Assembly (NCBI GenBank): GCA_001730015.1
Contig: MDLA01000149.1
Location: forward strand, 1-62,732
Direction: 5' to 3'
DNA length: 62,732 bases
Source of the DNA: Chromatiales bacterium (ex Bugula neritina AB1)
Lineage (GTDB): Bacteria; Pseudomonadota; Gammaproteobacteria; Granulosicoccales; Granulosicoccaceae
Shown: in pieces, positions 8,452 to 17,710 of the stretch
Layout of the letters: every line of letters begins with the position of its first letter
Numbering within the stretch: the stretch's first letter is position 1
Made by a program: the position numbers and the translations under genes
Notes under the pieces: generated by a model
Databases searched by the model: none
What the model was told of the DNA's origin: nothing
The model's input: only the letters and a program-made list of their open reading frames with translations

Positions 8452-10122
8452 ATGCAACAACACCCGTTAATCCCGGCCCGTATGCTAAACGAACACGTCT
8501 ACTGTCCACGCCTCGCCTGGCTAGAGTGGGTACAAGGCGAATGGGCATCGTCAGCCGACACGGTTCAAGGTAGCCACATACACCGGCGCGTCGACCGTGC
8601 TGGCGGGGCCTTACCCGCAAATGATGAAACGCTTGAAAAGGCAGTAACTATCCACGCTAGATCGGTTGAGCTTTCATCTGAAAAACTCGGCGTCACCGCG
8701 AAGCTTGATTTAGTTGAAGGAGATGGAACATTCGTTCAACCAATAGATTACAAACGGGGAAAGCGCCCCAACGTTGAGCATGGCGCCTACGACCCTGAGC
8801 GCGTACAGCTATGTGTGCAAGGACTATTACTGCGAGAGCACGGCTTTCAATGCAATAGCGGCGTTTTGTACTTCGCCGCATCTAAAGAGCGTGTAGAAAT
8901 CCCATTCGATGAACAACTATGCAAACTCACTCAAGACTCCATCACTAGCTTGCGCCACGCAGCCAGCACACAGCAAAGCCCACCGCCTCTGGAACATAGC
9001 CCTAAGTGCCCTCGCTGTTCACTGGTGGGTATCTGCCTGCCGGACGAGATCAATCTACTTGCCAATGAACACGATGGCGAAAAAAACATGCGGAAACTCA
9101 GCGTGCAGCTCGACCGTCAATTGCCCTTAGTGGTTCAGGCCAACCAAGCCAAAATCGCCAAAAAAGGCGAAGAACTTCAGGTATTCGTTAAGGACGATTT
9201 ACAGCAAAGCGTCAGGATACGCGAGGTATCGCAAGTCGTGGTGATGGGCAATGTCTATATCACTACACCCTGCTTGCGAGCCTTGATGGAAAAACAAATC
9301 CCGGTAAGCTGGCACAGTTACGGCGGCTGGTTTAGCGGACACACCATCGGCACAGGCCACAAAAATGTTCAATTACGTACCGAACAATTTCGCCACTCCT
9401 TCAATGCCGACCAATGCCTGACTATTGCCAAAGCACTGGTACGAGATAAAATTCTAAACTGCCGCACCCTATTACGACGTAACTGGCGGGATGGACGCGC
9501 ACCGGTGGGGTTGCTCTCTTCAATGAAGCGAGACGCCCGTCTTGCCGAAAAAGCCACCAGCATTGAAACACTGCTAGGCGTAGAAGGAGCCGCGGCAGCG
9601 CGTTACTTCAAACAATTTCGAGCCATGCTAAAATCAGAGGCGGTTGGTTTTGATTTCGATTTCAATACACGCAATCGGCGCCCTCCCCTCGATCCAGTGA
9701 ACGCTCTTTTGTCACTTACCTATTCTGTACTAACCCGGCATCTAACCACCACACTCAGCGCTGTAGGGCTAGACGCCTATCGTGGATTTTATCATCAACC
9801 ACGCTATGGGCGACCAGCACTAGCGCTGGATGTAATGGAGCCATTTAGACCACTACTTGCCGATTCCACTGTTATCACCGTGTTAAATAACGGCGAAATT
9901 GTGGCAGCAGATTTCATTCATAGAGCGGGAGCTGTAGCCCTTACCGCCAAAGGTCGAAAGGCGCTATTCTCCGCATTCGAGCGACGAATGAGCCAAGAAA
10001 TCTCTCATCCTATATTTGGATATAAAGCCAGCTATCGACGCACACTCGAATTGCAGGCTCGCTTGCTCGGTCGATACCTACTTGGCGAAATTGATCAGCC
10101 GCCGAGGTTCACAACCCGATGA
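8452..10122 (+). CDS. cas4-cas1: Cas4-Cas1 fusion protein (type I-G adaptation)
   Basis: A 556-residue fusion. The Cas4 part (about 1-205) is a RecB-like nuclease: CPRLAWLEW near the start, KLDLVEG, PIDYKRGKRP, and the iron-sulphur cysteines CPRCSLVGIC; it trims and selects prespacers by their PAM. The Cas1 part (about 215-556) is the integrase: the acidic and His metal ligands are visible in LLGVEGAAAARYF, GFYHQPRYGRP and ALALDVMEPFRP. Both active sites look intact. The fusion is a hallmark of type I-G/I-U. The start is set by GGAGGT five bases upstream. Its stop overlaps the cas2 start by four bases (ATGA), so the adaptation genes form one plus-strand unit immediately before the leader and array. 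Confidence 0.95.
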   Translation: MQQHPLIPARMLNEHVYCPRLAWLEWVQGEWASSADTVQGSHIHRRVDRAGGALPANDETLEKAVTIHARSVELSSEKLGVTAKLDLVEGDGTFVQPIDYKRGKRPNVEHGAYDPERVQLCVQGLLLREHGFQCNSGVLYFAASKERVEIPFDEQLCKLTQDSITSLRHAASTQQSPPPLEHSPKCPRCSLVGICLPDEINLLANEHDGEKNMRKLSVQLDRQLPLVVQANQAKIAKKGEELQVFVKDDLQQSVRIREVSQVVVMGNVYITTPCLRALMEKQIPVSWHSYGGWFSGHTIGTGHKNVQLRTEQFRHSFNADQCLTIAKALVRDKILNCRTLLRRNWRDGRAPVGLLSSMKRDARLAEKATSIETLLGVEGAAAARYFKQFRAMLKSEAVGFDFDFNTRNRRPPLDPVNALLSLTYSVLTRHLTTTLSAVGLDAYRGFYHQPRYGRPALALDVMEPFRPLLADSTVITVLNNGEIVAADFIHRAGAVALTAKGRKALFSAFERRMSQEISHPIFGYKASYRRTLELQARLLGRYLLGEIDQPPRFTTR

Positions 10123-10418
10123 ATAATTATCGCGAACGACTGGTCATCGTCACCTACGACATCTCAAATCCCCGTCGCTGGCGAAAGGTTTTCAAATGCA
10201 TGAAAGGATTCGGCGAATGGCTGCAATATTCCGTTTTCCAATGCCGACTAACAGCAATAGATCAAGCGGAACTGGTCGCTGAACTGGATAGCCTGATTAA
10301 CCATGCAGAGGACCATGTGCTACTACTAGATGTTTGCGCTGCCGATAAAATTGAGCCAAAGGTAACCAGTCTTGGCAAACCTTACATACCGCCCGTGCGT
10401 GAGGTAACTGTTGTATAA
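10119..10418 (+). CDS. cas2: CRISPR-associated protein Cas2
   Basis: A 99-residue Cas2, the small structural partner that bridges Cas1 dimers in the spacer integrase. It has the typical beta-strand start LVIVTYDISNPRRWRKVF with the conserved Asp after the strand, then GEWLQYSVFQCRL, the second core strand. Length is normal for the family. It overlaps cas4-cas1 by four bases. The gene ends 218 bases before the first repeat, and its last codons overlap a TATAAT sequence (10414-10419) that could serve the leader promoter, though no good -35 box was seen. Confidence 0.93.
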   Translation: MNNYRERLVIVTYDISNPRRWRKVFKCMKGFGEWLQYSVFQCRLTAIDQAELVAELDSLINHAEDHVLLLDVCAADKIEPKVTSLGKPYIPPVREVTVV

Positions 10419-10636
10419 TTAACTACAAACCTCGCATACAGCGGAAATTGCGAGCGCTCCAGTGGTTGAAAATAACCCGTGAGCGCTCGCACTGGAAATA
10501 CTCTTTTAAAATTAGGTAGATAGCTTGCATTATCGATGCAACACGGTAATATCGGAGTGGGCTGACATAGCGGATCCCAGCAGCGCTCGCAACGTACCCT
10601 TGAAACCATTGCCTGGTGCGCCCTTACAAGCGAGCC
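10419..10636 (+). promoter_or_regulatory. CRISPR leader
   Basis: A 218-base gene-free stretch between cas2 and the first repeat. The opposite end of the array has a decayed repeat, so this is the leader side. It contains a perfect 10-base inverted repeat: GCGAGCGCTC at 10450-10459 and GAGCGCTCGC at 10481-10490, extended by CCAGTG and CACTGG. The AGCGCTCGC half recurs at 10582-10590, 47 bases before the first repeat. A second inverted repeat, TTGCAT-TATCG-ATGCAA, lies at 10525-10541. These are candidate sites for leader recognition by the Cas1-Cas2 integrase or a host factor, or promoter operators. Confidence 0.8.
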
Positions 10637-12920
10637 GTTTTACTCGGTGATAAACCGAGTCTTCATTGAAGCTATTCGCTTGCTCAAGAGTATCGACGGC
10701 GGCTTTAGTGTGTTTTACTCGGTGATAAACCGAGTCTTCATTGAAGCATTATCAACCTTATTTCTCCTGCTGCCGTGTGCAATGTTTTACTCGGTGATAA
10801 ACCGAGTCTTCATTGAAGCGCGTAAATTCACTCGATTTAGCATCAAAGAAAATGTGTTTTACTCGGTGATAAACCGAGTCTTCATTGAAGCGATGGGAAT
10901 CGAGTGTGATAGAGTACGGCGTGTCTGTTTTACTCGGTGATAAACCGAGTCTTCATTGAAGCAATATCTGTTGGCAGATGAGTTCGATTTGCAAGAAAGG
11001 TTTTACTCGGTGATAAACCGAGTCTTCATTGAAGCTCAACTGCTACACATTCACATTCAGCGTTCCACACTTCGTTTTACTCGGTGATAAACCGAGTCTT
11101 CATTGAAGCGTGGGGGCACAATCGATAACACATTCTAAGCGGCGTGTTTTACTCGGTGATAAACCGAGTCTTCATTGAAGCTTCTTTGGCATCGTTGTGC
11201 GTTAAGCCAGCAGGCAATGTTTTACTCGGTGATAAACCGAGTCTTCATTGAAGCCAATCCTCCTGAATTCAGCCCGATAATATTCCCTTGGTTTTACTCG
11301 GTGATAAACCGAGTCTTCATTGAAGCAACTTCCCATATCTCAGCCACAGTTGTCACACTCCAGCGGTTTTACTCGGTGATAAACCGAGTCTTCATTGAAG
11401 CGGGTGGGAGCGGGAGCTGTATGGCAGTGTGTCGTCGTTTTACTCGGTGATAAACCGAGTCTTCATTGAAGCCGTGATTGATTGTAAAATACAGCATAGT
11501 GCCGGAATATGTTTTACTCGGTGATAAACCGAGTCTTCATTGAAGCCGTCCATCTGTGAGAATTCCTTTTTTGCTTTTTCAGTTTTACTCGGTGATAAAC
11601 CGAGTCTTCATTGAAGCAATCAGAGCTTCCTTGCCTTAAAGCCTACGCTGTCTCCGTTTTACTCGGTGATAAACCGAGTCTTCATTGAAGCAGTCATTGC
11701 GCTGTCGCCTCCCATCGCGCCAGCTCGGTTTTACTCGGTGATAAACCGAGTCTTCATTGAAGCCTTTCATCTTCCCCTTGAGAAATTCTTCGACCCTGTT
11801 TTACTCGGTGATAAACCGAGTCTTCATTGAAGCATGACCATCAGCCAATCCTATTCGCCTATTTTGCGGTTTTACTCGGTGATAAACCGAGTCTTCATTG
11901 AAGCTTGGCGCAAATACCGCTTCACGCGCCCATACGGTTGTGGTTTTACTCGGTGATAAACCGAGTCTTCATTGAAGCGACTGCAGATTGATGCAATTCT
12001 CATCGCACCAGACTGGTTTTACTCGGTGATAAACCGAGTCTTCATTGAAGCAATTTCGTCTTGATCAGTCATTGTGCTGTAGCTTTGTTTTACTCGGTGA
12101 TAAACCGAGTCTTCATTGAAGCAATCAGCAAGGTGTCTCCTTGCTGTGTATGGTTATATGTTTTACTCGGTGATAAACCGAGTCTTCATTGAAGCTTATT
12201 CTCGAAATCACCTCCTGTTCGTCTTCTGGCTTGTTTTACTCGGTGATAAACCGAGTCTTCATTGAAGCGTGACTATGTTGAGTGTGATGAAGACGCAAGA
12301 GTTGTTTTACTCGGTGATAAACCGAGTCTTCATTGAAGCCAGAGAGTATTTTTCGGATGTGGGCTAGCCCTGCTTCGTTTTACTCGGTGATAAACCGAGT
12401 CTTCATTGAAGCAATTCCGTTTGCCGTATCGCATAAAGTTGAGTACTGCGTTTTACTCGGTGATAAACCGAGTCTTCATTGAAGCCCCACTCGTCGTCTT
12501 TCTCTCCCCATCGCAAGCACGAGGTTTTACTCGGTGATAAACCGAGTCTTCATTGAAGCGGGGCAGTTCGCGAAGTCAGGAGCGGCCAACTGTGGGTTTT
12601 ACTCGGTGATAAACCGAGTCTTCATTGAAGCCATCCATTTGATAAATTTCGGCAGCATCACTTGTCCCGTTTTACTCGGTGATAAACCGAGTCTTCATTG
12701 AAGCAGAACAGTTGGCAATGTGGATTTGACAACAGAGCTGGTTTTACTCGGTGATAAACCGAGTCTTCATTGAAGCACTATGCTTGAGACTAAGCAGAGA
12801 TTTATTGATCAGTTTTACTCGGTGATAAACCGAGTCTTCATTGAAGCATCTACTACGCCATTTAGAGTTTCACCAGGCTGCACGGTTTTACTCGGTGATA
12901 AACCGAGTCCTCATTGGGTC
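10637..12920 (+). CRISPR. CRISPR array, 32 repeats and 31 spacers, type I-G
   Basis: The 36-base repeat starts GTTTTACTCGGT and ends CTTCATTGAAGC. Repeat starts are at 10637, 10712, 10784, 10856, 10927, 11000 and so on to 12812 and 12885, with period 70-75, giving spacers of 34-39 bases. The repeat carries a 7-base stem ACTCGGT/ACCGAGT around a five-base GATAA loop, and its last eight bases, ATTGAAGC, are the likely 5' handle of mature crRNA. Repeats 1-31 read as identical. The last one (12885-12920) is changed in its 3' part (CCTCATTGGGTC), the usual mark of the old, leader-distal end. Transcription is therefore inferred to run on the plus strand from the cas2 side. A long uniform array beside intact cas genes suggests an active system. 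Confidence 0.98.
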
Positions 12921-13597
12921 TACCTAAGGGGTCAAGTTCCGACAATTAAATTATACTTGACTAACAATTACCAATCGGCACCACACGATCTTCTAATCGT
13001 CTTATCGTCTTATCGTCTTTGCCATTAGCTTGCTCGCCTGCTCCAAACACCACGATTAGCACTAAATCTATCTGATAGATCTGTAGCTGGCCACAACCCA
13101 AATTCATAACTGATAGCATGTGCCTTCGTACTCCGCTCTTTCCGGTCTTGCTTACCCCATAAAATACCCGACTTAATATACGATGTCTGGACTTGACCCA
13201 TTTGACCTTTTTTGAATTTCATCCATCTTACAGGTTGCACAGCACCCGTCAGACGCATGCAATTCAGCGGTGAGGAAACAGCGGACACAATTCCTTCCTG
13301 AACGCCCGTTTCTGCTACAGGTGGCCTCAAAATACCCACCTTACTTGATGATAAATCGGTTCGACCACTTCTGCCAGTGAGGTGTCTGGATTGCGATTTT
13401 GGATGGTTATCATGAACTGGCCAACCAGAATGCGACGTACGCAAGAGTCTGTGTTAGCACCAACTGCAAATACAGCAGTACTTGACTCCTTCTACCTTGT
13501 CGATAAATGAGGAAGTCGGGTCAGATAGTCAATATTGACGACTACTGTTTTTACACAGCTTAGACTCGCCGATAGGCTACCGTCATTAACCACCCCA
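12921..13597. other. Array-distal stretch without a convincing gene
   Basis: Begins directly after the decayed last repeat. It holds three tandem copies of ATCGTCTT (12996-13019). A 139-codon open frame on the minus strand (13025-13444) has an unusual, basic and low-order composition and no recognisable domain; it may be decayed mobile DNA. No promoter or RNA gene was recognised. Confidence 0.4.
12996..13019. repeat. Short tandem repeat, 3 x 8 bases
   Basis: Three perfect copies of ATCGTCTT lie head to tail shortly after the array. A possible slippage product; no function is evident. Confidence 0.85.
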
Positions 13598-14419
13598 CTA
13601 CCCGCAAACCGCCTCCAGCTTATCAAGTAGCTCAGAAGAATCCGATTCAGAATATAGATCAGGCTCAGACGGGATTTTCTTTAGAATGCTTTTTGCGTTC
13701 TCAAACGACTCGGCCAGATTTTTATCACTTGGCTCTGCCAATAAAAAATATACTCGAAAATCTTCTGTCGTATTTGAAACGCTTGCAATATGACCGAGCC
13801 ACTTGTGGGCTTTGTCTTTTATACTGCTGGCATGTAGTAAATCAAACGATACCGGTTGCACGCAGTGCCAAATGCCATTTTTCACGGCATGGTCAAATTT
13901 CACCTCGTCATCCTGCGTTTGAAAAACGCGGGGTTTTAAATAGTTGCTTAAGTTTCGCGTTTGCAGCTCTTTGTTAAAAACCCGCCAGATATCATCTTCA
14001 GTTTTGCGCTGGGTTTTGTCTTCATCAGCGTAGCTAACAAACCGCTCAAAGAGCCTGTCAATCTCGGCGTTGATGTCATTGCACTTACCGCGACGGACGG
14101 TATCCCATTGCAACGAGCTATCGTCCCGGGGAAGCACAATGTCGCAGAGACTCGCTACCGTTTTAACTTTTTCAAACTGGAACTGTTCAGCAGTGTTTCG
14201 GAATTCGGTAGTTATAGTTTTTAGCGTTCTTAACAGCCCGTGCCCATCCACCTTATGGTTCAATTTTGTTATCCGACCAAACGTTGAGCGACATTTGATC
14301 AAGGCATCTTTACCAGCGGCTGAGTGTAAGGCTACCCCAACATTAACAAACTCCCCGGTTCGCATATCGGGGATGAATTTTAATATTGAATAGGTGTAAG
14401 GATCCAAAGAGTTGTTCAT
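13598..14419 (-). CDS. DUF3037 family protein, partner of HipA-like kinase
   Basis: A 273-residue protein whose N-terminus (YTYSILKFIPDMRTGEFVNV, then GVALHS) is the DUF3037 signature. There is no signal peptide or membrane segment, so it is likely cytoplasmic. Its ATG overlaps the stop of the upstream kinase gene by four bases, so the pair is translationally coupled. HipA-like kinase plus DUF3037 is a recurrent two-gene arrangement in bacteria. By analogy with HipA modules the pair may act as a kinase with its regulator or target, possibly in growth control or defence; this function is inference. The position next to a CRISPR array fits a defence neighbourhood. Confidence 0.8.
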   Translation of the reverse strand: MNNSLDPYTYSILKFIPDMRTGEFVNVGVALHSAAGKDALIKCRSTFGRITKLNHKVDGHGLLRTLKTITTEFRNTAEQFQFEKVKTVASLCDIVLPRDDSSLQWDTVRRGKCNDINAEIDRLFERFVSYADEDKTQRKTEDDIWRVFNKELQTRNLSNYLKPRVFQTQDDEVKFDHAVKNGIWHCVQPVSFDLLHASSIKDKAHKWLGHIASVSNTTEDFRVYFLLAEPSDKNLAESFENAKSILKKIPSEPDLYSESDSSELLDKLEAVCG

Positions 14420-15231
14420 GATAGTACCCGTCTTACCTTTGCCATCGCATTGTCCAGGTTGCTAATAAGATCATTTAAATAATTGAGCATATCCTGTACC
14501 TCGTTACCTCTCTGCCACCCCGGTGGAATGGCGCGCCCATACTCTTCAATGCGTTTTGCGGAAATCGCTTGCCAGCGCTCCGCAACTGCGTGCAAGTGAA
14601 TGGCTGCGTTGCTGCTACCACATAATCCATTGTAAAATATGTGTTTATCTGGAGACGCAAAATCATCGAGACCACCAGTTTCCCACGGAGCCTTCCAAAA
14701 AAGAACCCCTTTCGTATTCAACGATATTTCATGATCGAAAATACCTATTTTAGTACCGTTGGTCAGACAGTTAGGGTTTTTTGGCTTTCTATCGATATTC
14801 TGGATAAAGCAGTCAAAAACATAGACACCCAGCGCATCAAAAATCATGTCTGCATGGATGGGAGTATTTAGCGCCCACGTAAAAAATCCAGGCGGTAGTT
14901 GCTTCGATCCGAACCCAAGCGGTTCGCTGGCAAGGATCAGATTCTGTAACTCCGAATCGGGGATCTCGTCAATGATATCTCTATCTACCTGAACCAGATA
15001 GGGTTCTGGAACAGGTAAGCCCAAGTCTACAGCCAAAGAGGCGCAGATAGCTTCAACGGCCAGATTCGTGACGCCACGATCGCAGCCAGCAGAAAACTTG
15101 GTAACTGTTTCAACATATTGACCGGCCTCATCAATTGCTTCCAGTCTGACCGGCCTGGTACGACCATTCCCAACGGCACCGAGGTAACTAACTGCAGTTA
15201 TAAGGCTAAGCAAAACATCGATCCGAAACAA
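14416..15231 (-). CDS. HipA-like kinase (HipA_2 type)
   Basis: A 271-residue protein resembling compact HipA-like kinases. A Lys in VTKFSAGCDRGVTNLAVEA fits the ATP-binding position; VFDCFIQNIDRKPKNPNCL is the catalytic loop (N-x-D-R) and GIFDHEISLN the metal-binding Asp region (D-H-E). It lacks the long N-terminal domain of classical HipA. Start choice is weak: a TTG at 15231 with no clear ribosome site. The downstream gene is DUF3037, overlapping by four bases. No HipB-like DNA-binding partner is present, unlike classical hipBA. Likely a protein kinase affecting growth or stress; the target is unknown. Confidence 0.75.
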   Translation of the reverse strand: MFRIDVLLSLITAVSYLGAVGNGRTRPVRLEAIDEAGQYVETVTKFSAGCDRGVTNLAVEAICASLAVDLGLPVPEPYLVQVDRDIIDEIPDSELQNLILASEPLGFGSKQLPPGFFTWALNTPIHADMIFDALGVYVFDCFIQNIDRKPKNPNCLTNGTKIGIFDHEISLNTKGVLFWKAPWETGGLDDFASPDKHIFYNGLCGSSNAAIHLHAVAERWQAISAKRIEEYGRAIPPGWQRGNEVQDMLNYLNDLISNLDNAMAKVRRVLS

Positions 15232-15631
15232 GGTATCTATTGCAAGTGTACCCAGACTCCCTCTTTACCTCAATGCCGAAAGACTGTGACAGCCATTTTA
15301 TCTGGTGCGGAATCAACCCCATTTTAGCTACTCAAAGATACCCATCTCTCAATCAATCTGCGCACGGCAGTTTGACAGGCCTTGGCTCTTCTTCCACCGG
15401 AGTGGGCGACACATCTGGCGCAACCGCTGCACACAACCGACCAATGATTTGAATCTATAATGGGCCTGCCAAACGATGAAATGCCGAGCAAGATAAGCTG
15501 CTCAATATACAGCATGACAAAATCATGGTAGCCGAGTACTGAACGAAGCCCTCGCGCAGCAGCTACCGGAAGAAAAGCGGCCCATCGCCCTCATGAAGGC
15601 CCGCGAACGACTGGCAGAGCGGAAGGCGCTA
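15232..15631. other. Gene-free stretch with a coding-like fragment
   Basis: Separates the HipA-like kinase from the aminotransferase (both minus). At about 15540-15640 the plus strand reads as a charged helical peptide (EALAQQLPEEKRPIALMKAR and onward), which looks like the relic of a longer gene but has no start or end of its own. No other element was recognised. Confidence 0.35.
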
Positions 15632-16783
15632 TTACCTGTTAAATTTCAACCAGTCTTCCATAGCCCCAAGAAACCGATCAACGTCTTCTATATCATTCTG
15701 AACATGCGCCGAAACCCGCACCCGGCCAAACCTGCCATACGCGCCCCAGACAAGTACACCACGCTTCTCGAGTGCCGCGCGCAATGCCTCTACTTCTGCC
15801 ACCATATAACAGGTATTACCGGCGCGGCGGTGTTCTGGCTCTGGTGTCATCATCTCCAGCCCCATCGCGTCGAGGCCCTGCCACAGTATTTTTCCCAGCG
15901 CCAAAGAGTGAGCGTGAATGGTATTCTCACCTAGCTCCAGTATGTGTTTTAAAGCGTTATCTAGAATATAAAGGCTGACATAAGAAGGATTCGCCGCCAG
16001 AAAACGATCAGCACTTTCATGCAAACTGAACTCCAGCGGAGACTGCCAGCCACCACTTGATGCGACACTTGCCCAACCGATAAATGGTGGTGATAACGAC
16101 GAAAGACGCTCGCGGTTCCAGTAAAAAACAGCGGTGCCGTGGGTACCGAGCAACCACTTATAACAGCTCGATACCATGATATCTGCCAGGCTTGCATCAA
16201 CAGGCACAACACCCGCTGCATGGGTGGCGTCCAGTAGAAACAATGCCCCTGCTGATCGAATCTCTCTCGACAGCAAGGGTATATCCATATGCTGGCCGGT
16301 AAACATGCTGACCTGGCTTAACGCCACCACTTTAGTTCTATGGTCTACCTGCGCTAGAATTTCCTGTTCATCAATAATCCATTGATTATGTTTGACTATA
16401 CGGATCTCCACACCAAGATCACGAAGCTTGGTCCACGGCAGAATATCAGACGGGAACTCAACATCGGCTACTACAACGTTATCACCGCGCTGCCAGTCAA
16501 GCCCGTAACAAACTACATTAATCCCTTCGGTCGCTGATGATAGAAAGGTTAAGTCTTGCGCCGGCACCTTAAATAGCGTTGCGCATTGCTGGCGGGCGCT
16601 TTCCATCACCGCTGCCTGCAGCTCTCTGCCGGGCTCGCCCAGGCTTTTGTCCAGCATAAACTGTTGCATCGACGCTAAGTGCGAGCGAAGCATTGGTGAT
16701 TCACCGCCGGTTGCCAGATGGGCGACGCTTTCGAGACCAGTGAATGACGATTTCGGTATTAGGGAGTTCAAACTGTCATTCAT
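15632..16783 (-). CDS. Class V aminotransferase / cysteine desulfurase-like PLP enzyme
   Basis: A 383-residue fold-type I PLP enzyme. The cofactor pocket is visible: FLSSATEGINVV for the phosphate and ring region, FLLDATHAAGVVPVD with the Asp that contacts the pyridine nitrogen, and SSCYKWLLGTHG containing the Schiff-base Lys. The overall order matches the SufS/isopenicillin N epimerase-like group. No scaffold or Fe-S genes are nearby, so a role in iron-sulphur assembly is doubtful; amino-acid or amino-sugar metabolism is as likely. It is co-directional with the frc genes but separated from frcA by 138 bases, so linkage is uncertain. Confidence 0.8.
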   Translation of the reverse strand: MNDSLNSLIPKSSFTGLESVAHLATGGESPMLRSHLASMQQFMLDKSLGEPGRELQAAVMESARQQCATLFKVPAQDLTFLSSATEGINVVCYGLDWQRGDNVVVADVEFPSDILPWTKLRDLGVEIRIVKHNQWIIDEQEILAQVDHRTKVVALSQVSMFTGQHMDIPLLSREIRSAGALFLLDATHAAGVVPVDASLADIMVSSCYKWLLGTHGTAVFYWNRERLSSLSPPFIGWASVASSGGWQSPLEFSLHESADRFLAANPSYVSLYILDNALKHILELGENTIHAHSLALGKILWQGLDAMGLEMMTPEPEHRRAGNTCYMVAEVEALRAALEKRGVLVWGAYGRFGRVRVSAHVQNDIEDVDRFLGAMEDWLKFNR

Positions 16784-16921
16784 CCAGGTTTTTCTTTATA
16801 GCCGGTTTATGCGTTGTAATTCTACGTAACGGGAGTCAGCGTCTGAGCAGATAAAAAAAGCACTGGCACGAAAAGGCAAGTCTGGCACGGGAATAATCTT
16901 TTGCCGCTCGTGTTAATCGCT

Positions 16922-17710
16922 TCAGGATACCGCCTCGCGAACGGCTTCCTGCGGCGGCTCTTTTGCTCCGGTCATAAAGGCTACCGCATCAGACATAGAA
17001 TAGTCAGCCGGATTAATCACGCACAACCGTTTTCCAAGTCGATGAATATGGATTCGGTCTGCTACTTCAAATACGTGAGGCATGTTGTGCGAAATAAGCA
17101 CGATGGGCATCCCTCGCGATTTCACATCCTGAACCAGATCGAGTACTCGTCTGGATTCTTTCACACCGAGTGCGGCTGTTGGTTCGTCCATTATAATTAC
17201 TTTTGATCCGAACGCTGCGGCTCTGGCAACTGCAACCCCCTGGCGCTGCCCGCCAGACAGGGTCTCGACAGACTGATTAATATTCTGAATTGTCAGCAGA
17301 CCTAATTCAGAGAGTTTATCCCGGGCAAATTTTTCCATGTGCGAACGATCGAGCTTGCGAAAAAACTTTCCTGCAATGCCCGGCTTGAGAACCTCTCTTC
17401 CCATAAACAGATTATCTGCAATCGATAGCGATGGTGAAAGTGCCAGATTCTGGTACACCGTTTCTATACCGGCGCGCTTGGCCTCCATTGGAGAATTAAA
17501 ATTTACCGGTACACCATCAAGCTCGATGCTGCCGCTGTCCGGGTGAACTGCGCCGGATATTGCTTTTATCAGTGTCGATTTTCCGGCCCCGTTATCACCG
17601 ATGACTCCTAGAATTTCATTTGGCAGCAGATCAAAATCGGCGTTATCCAGCGCGGTAACCCGGCCATAGCGCTTAACCAGGTTACGTACTTTAAGCAGAG
17701 GTTCGGTCAT
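16922..17710 (-). CDS. frcA: Fructose-type sugar ABC transporter ATP-binding protein
   Basis: A 262-residue single ABC domain: Walker A GDNGAGKSTLIK, signature LSGGQRQGVAVARAAAFG, Walker B VIIMDEPTAAL. Unlike RbsA-type ATPases, which have two fused ABC domains, it is a half-size protein as in the rhizobial FrcA family. It powers import through FrcC. It overlaps frcC by four bases and is third in the order frcB-frcC-frcA. Confidence 0.9.
   Translation of the reverse strand: MTEPLLKVRNLVKRYGRVTALDNADFDLLPNEILGVIGDNGAGKSTLIKAISGAVHPDSGSIELDGVPVNFNSPMEAKRAGIETVYQNLALSPSLSIADNLFMGREVLKPGIAGKFFRKLDRSHMEKFARDKLSELGLLTIQNINQSVETLSGGQRQGVAVARAAAFGSKVIIMDEPTAALGVKESRRVLDLVQDVKSRGMPIVLISHNMPHVFEVADRIHIHRLGKRLCVINPADYSMSDAVAFMTGAKEPPQEAVREAVS

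Noticed and set aside
10647..13028. Open frames reading through the CRISPR repeats (peptides with repeated VINRVFIEA)
   Set aside because: They are translations of the repeat itself and have no ribosome site or family.
13025..13444. 139-codon frame after the array
   Set aside because: Basic, low-order composition, no family and no start context; recorded as a possible relic only.
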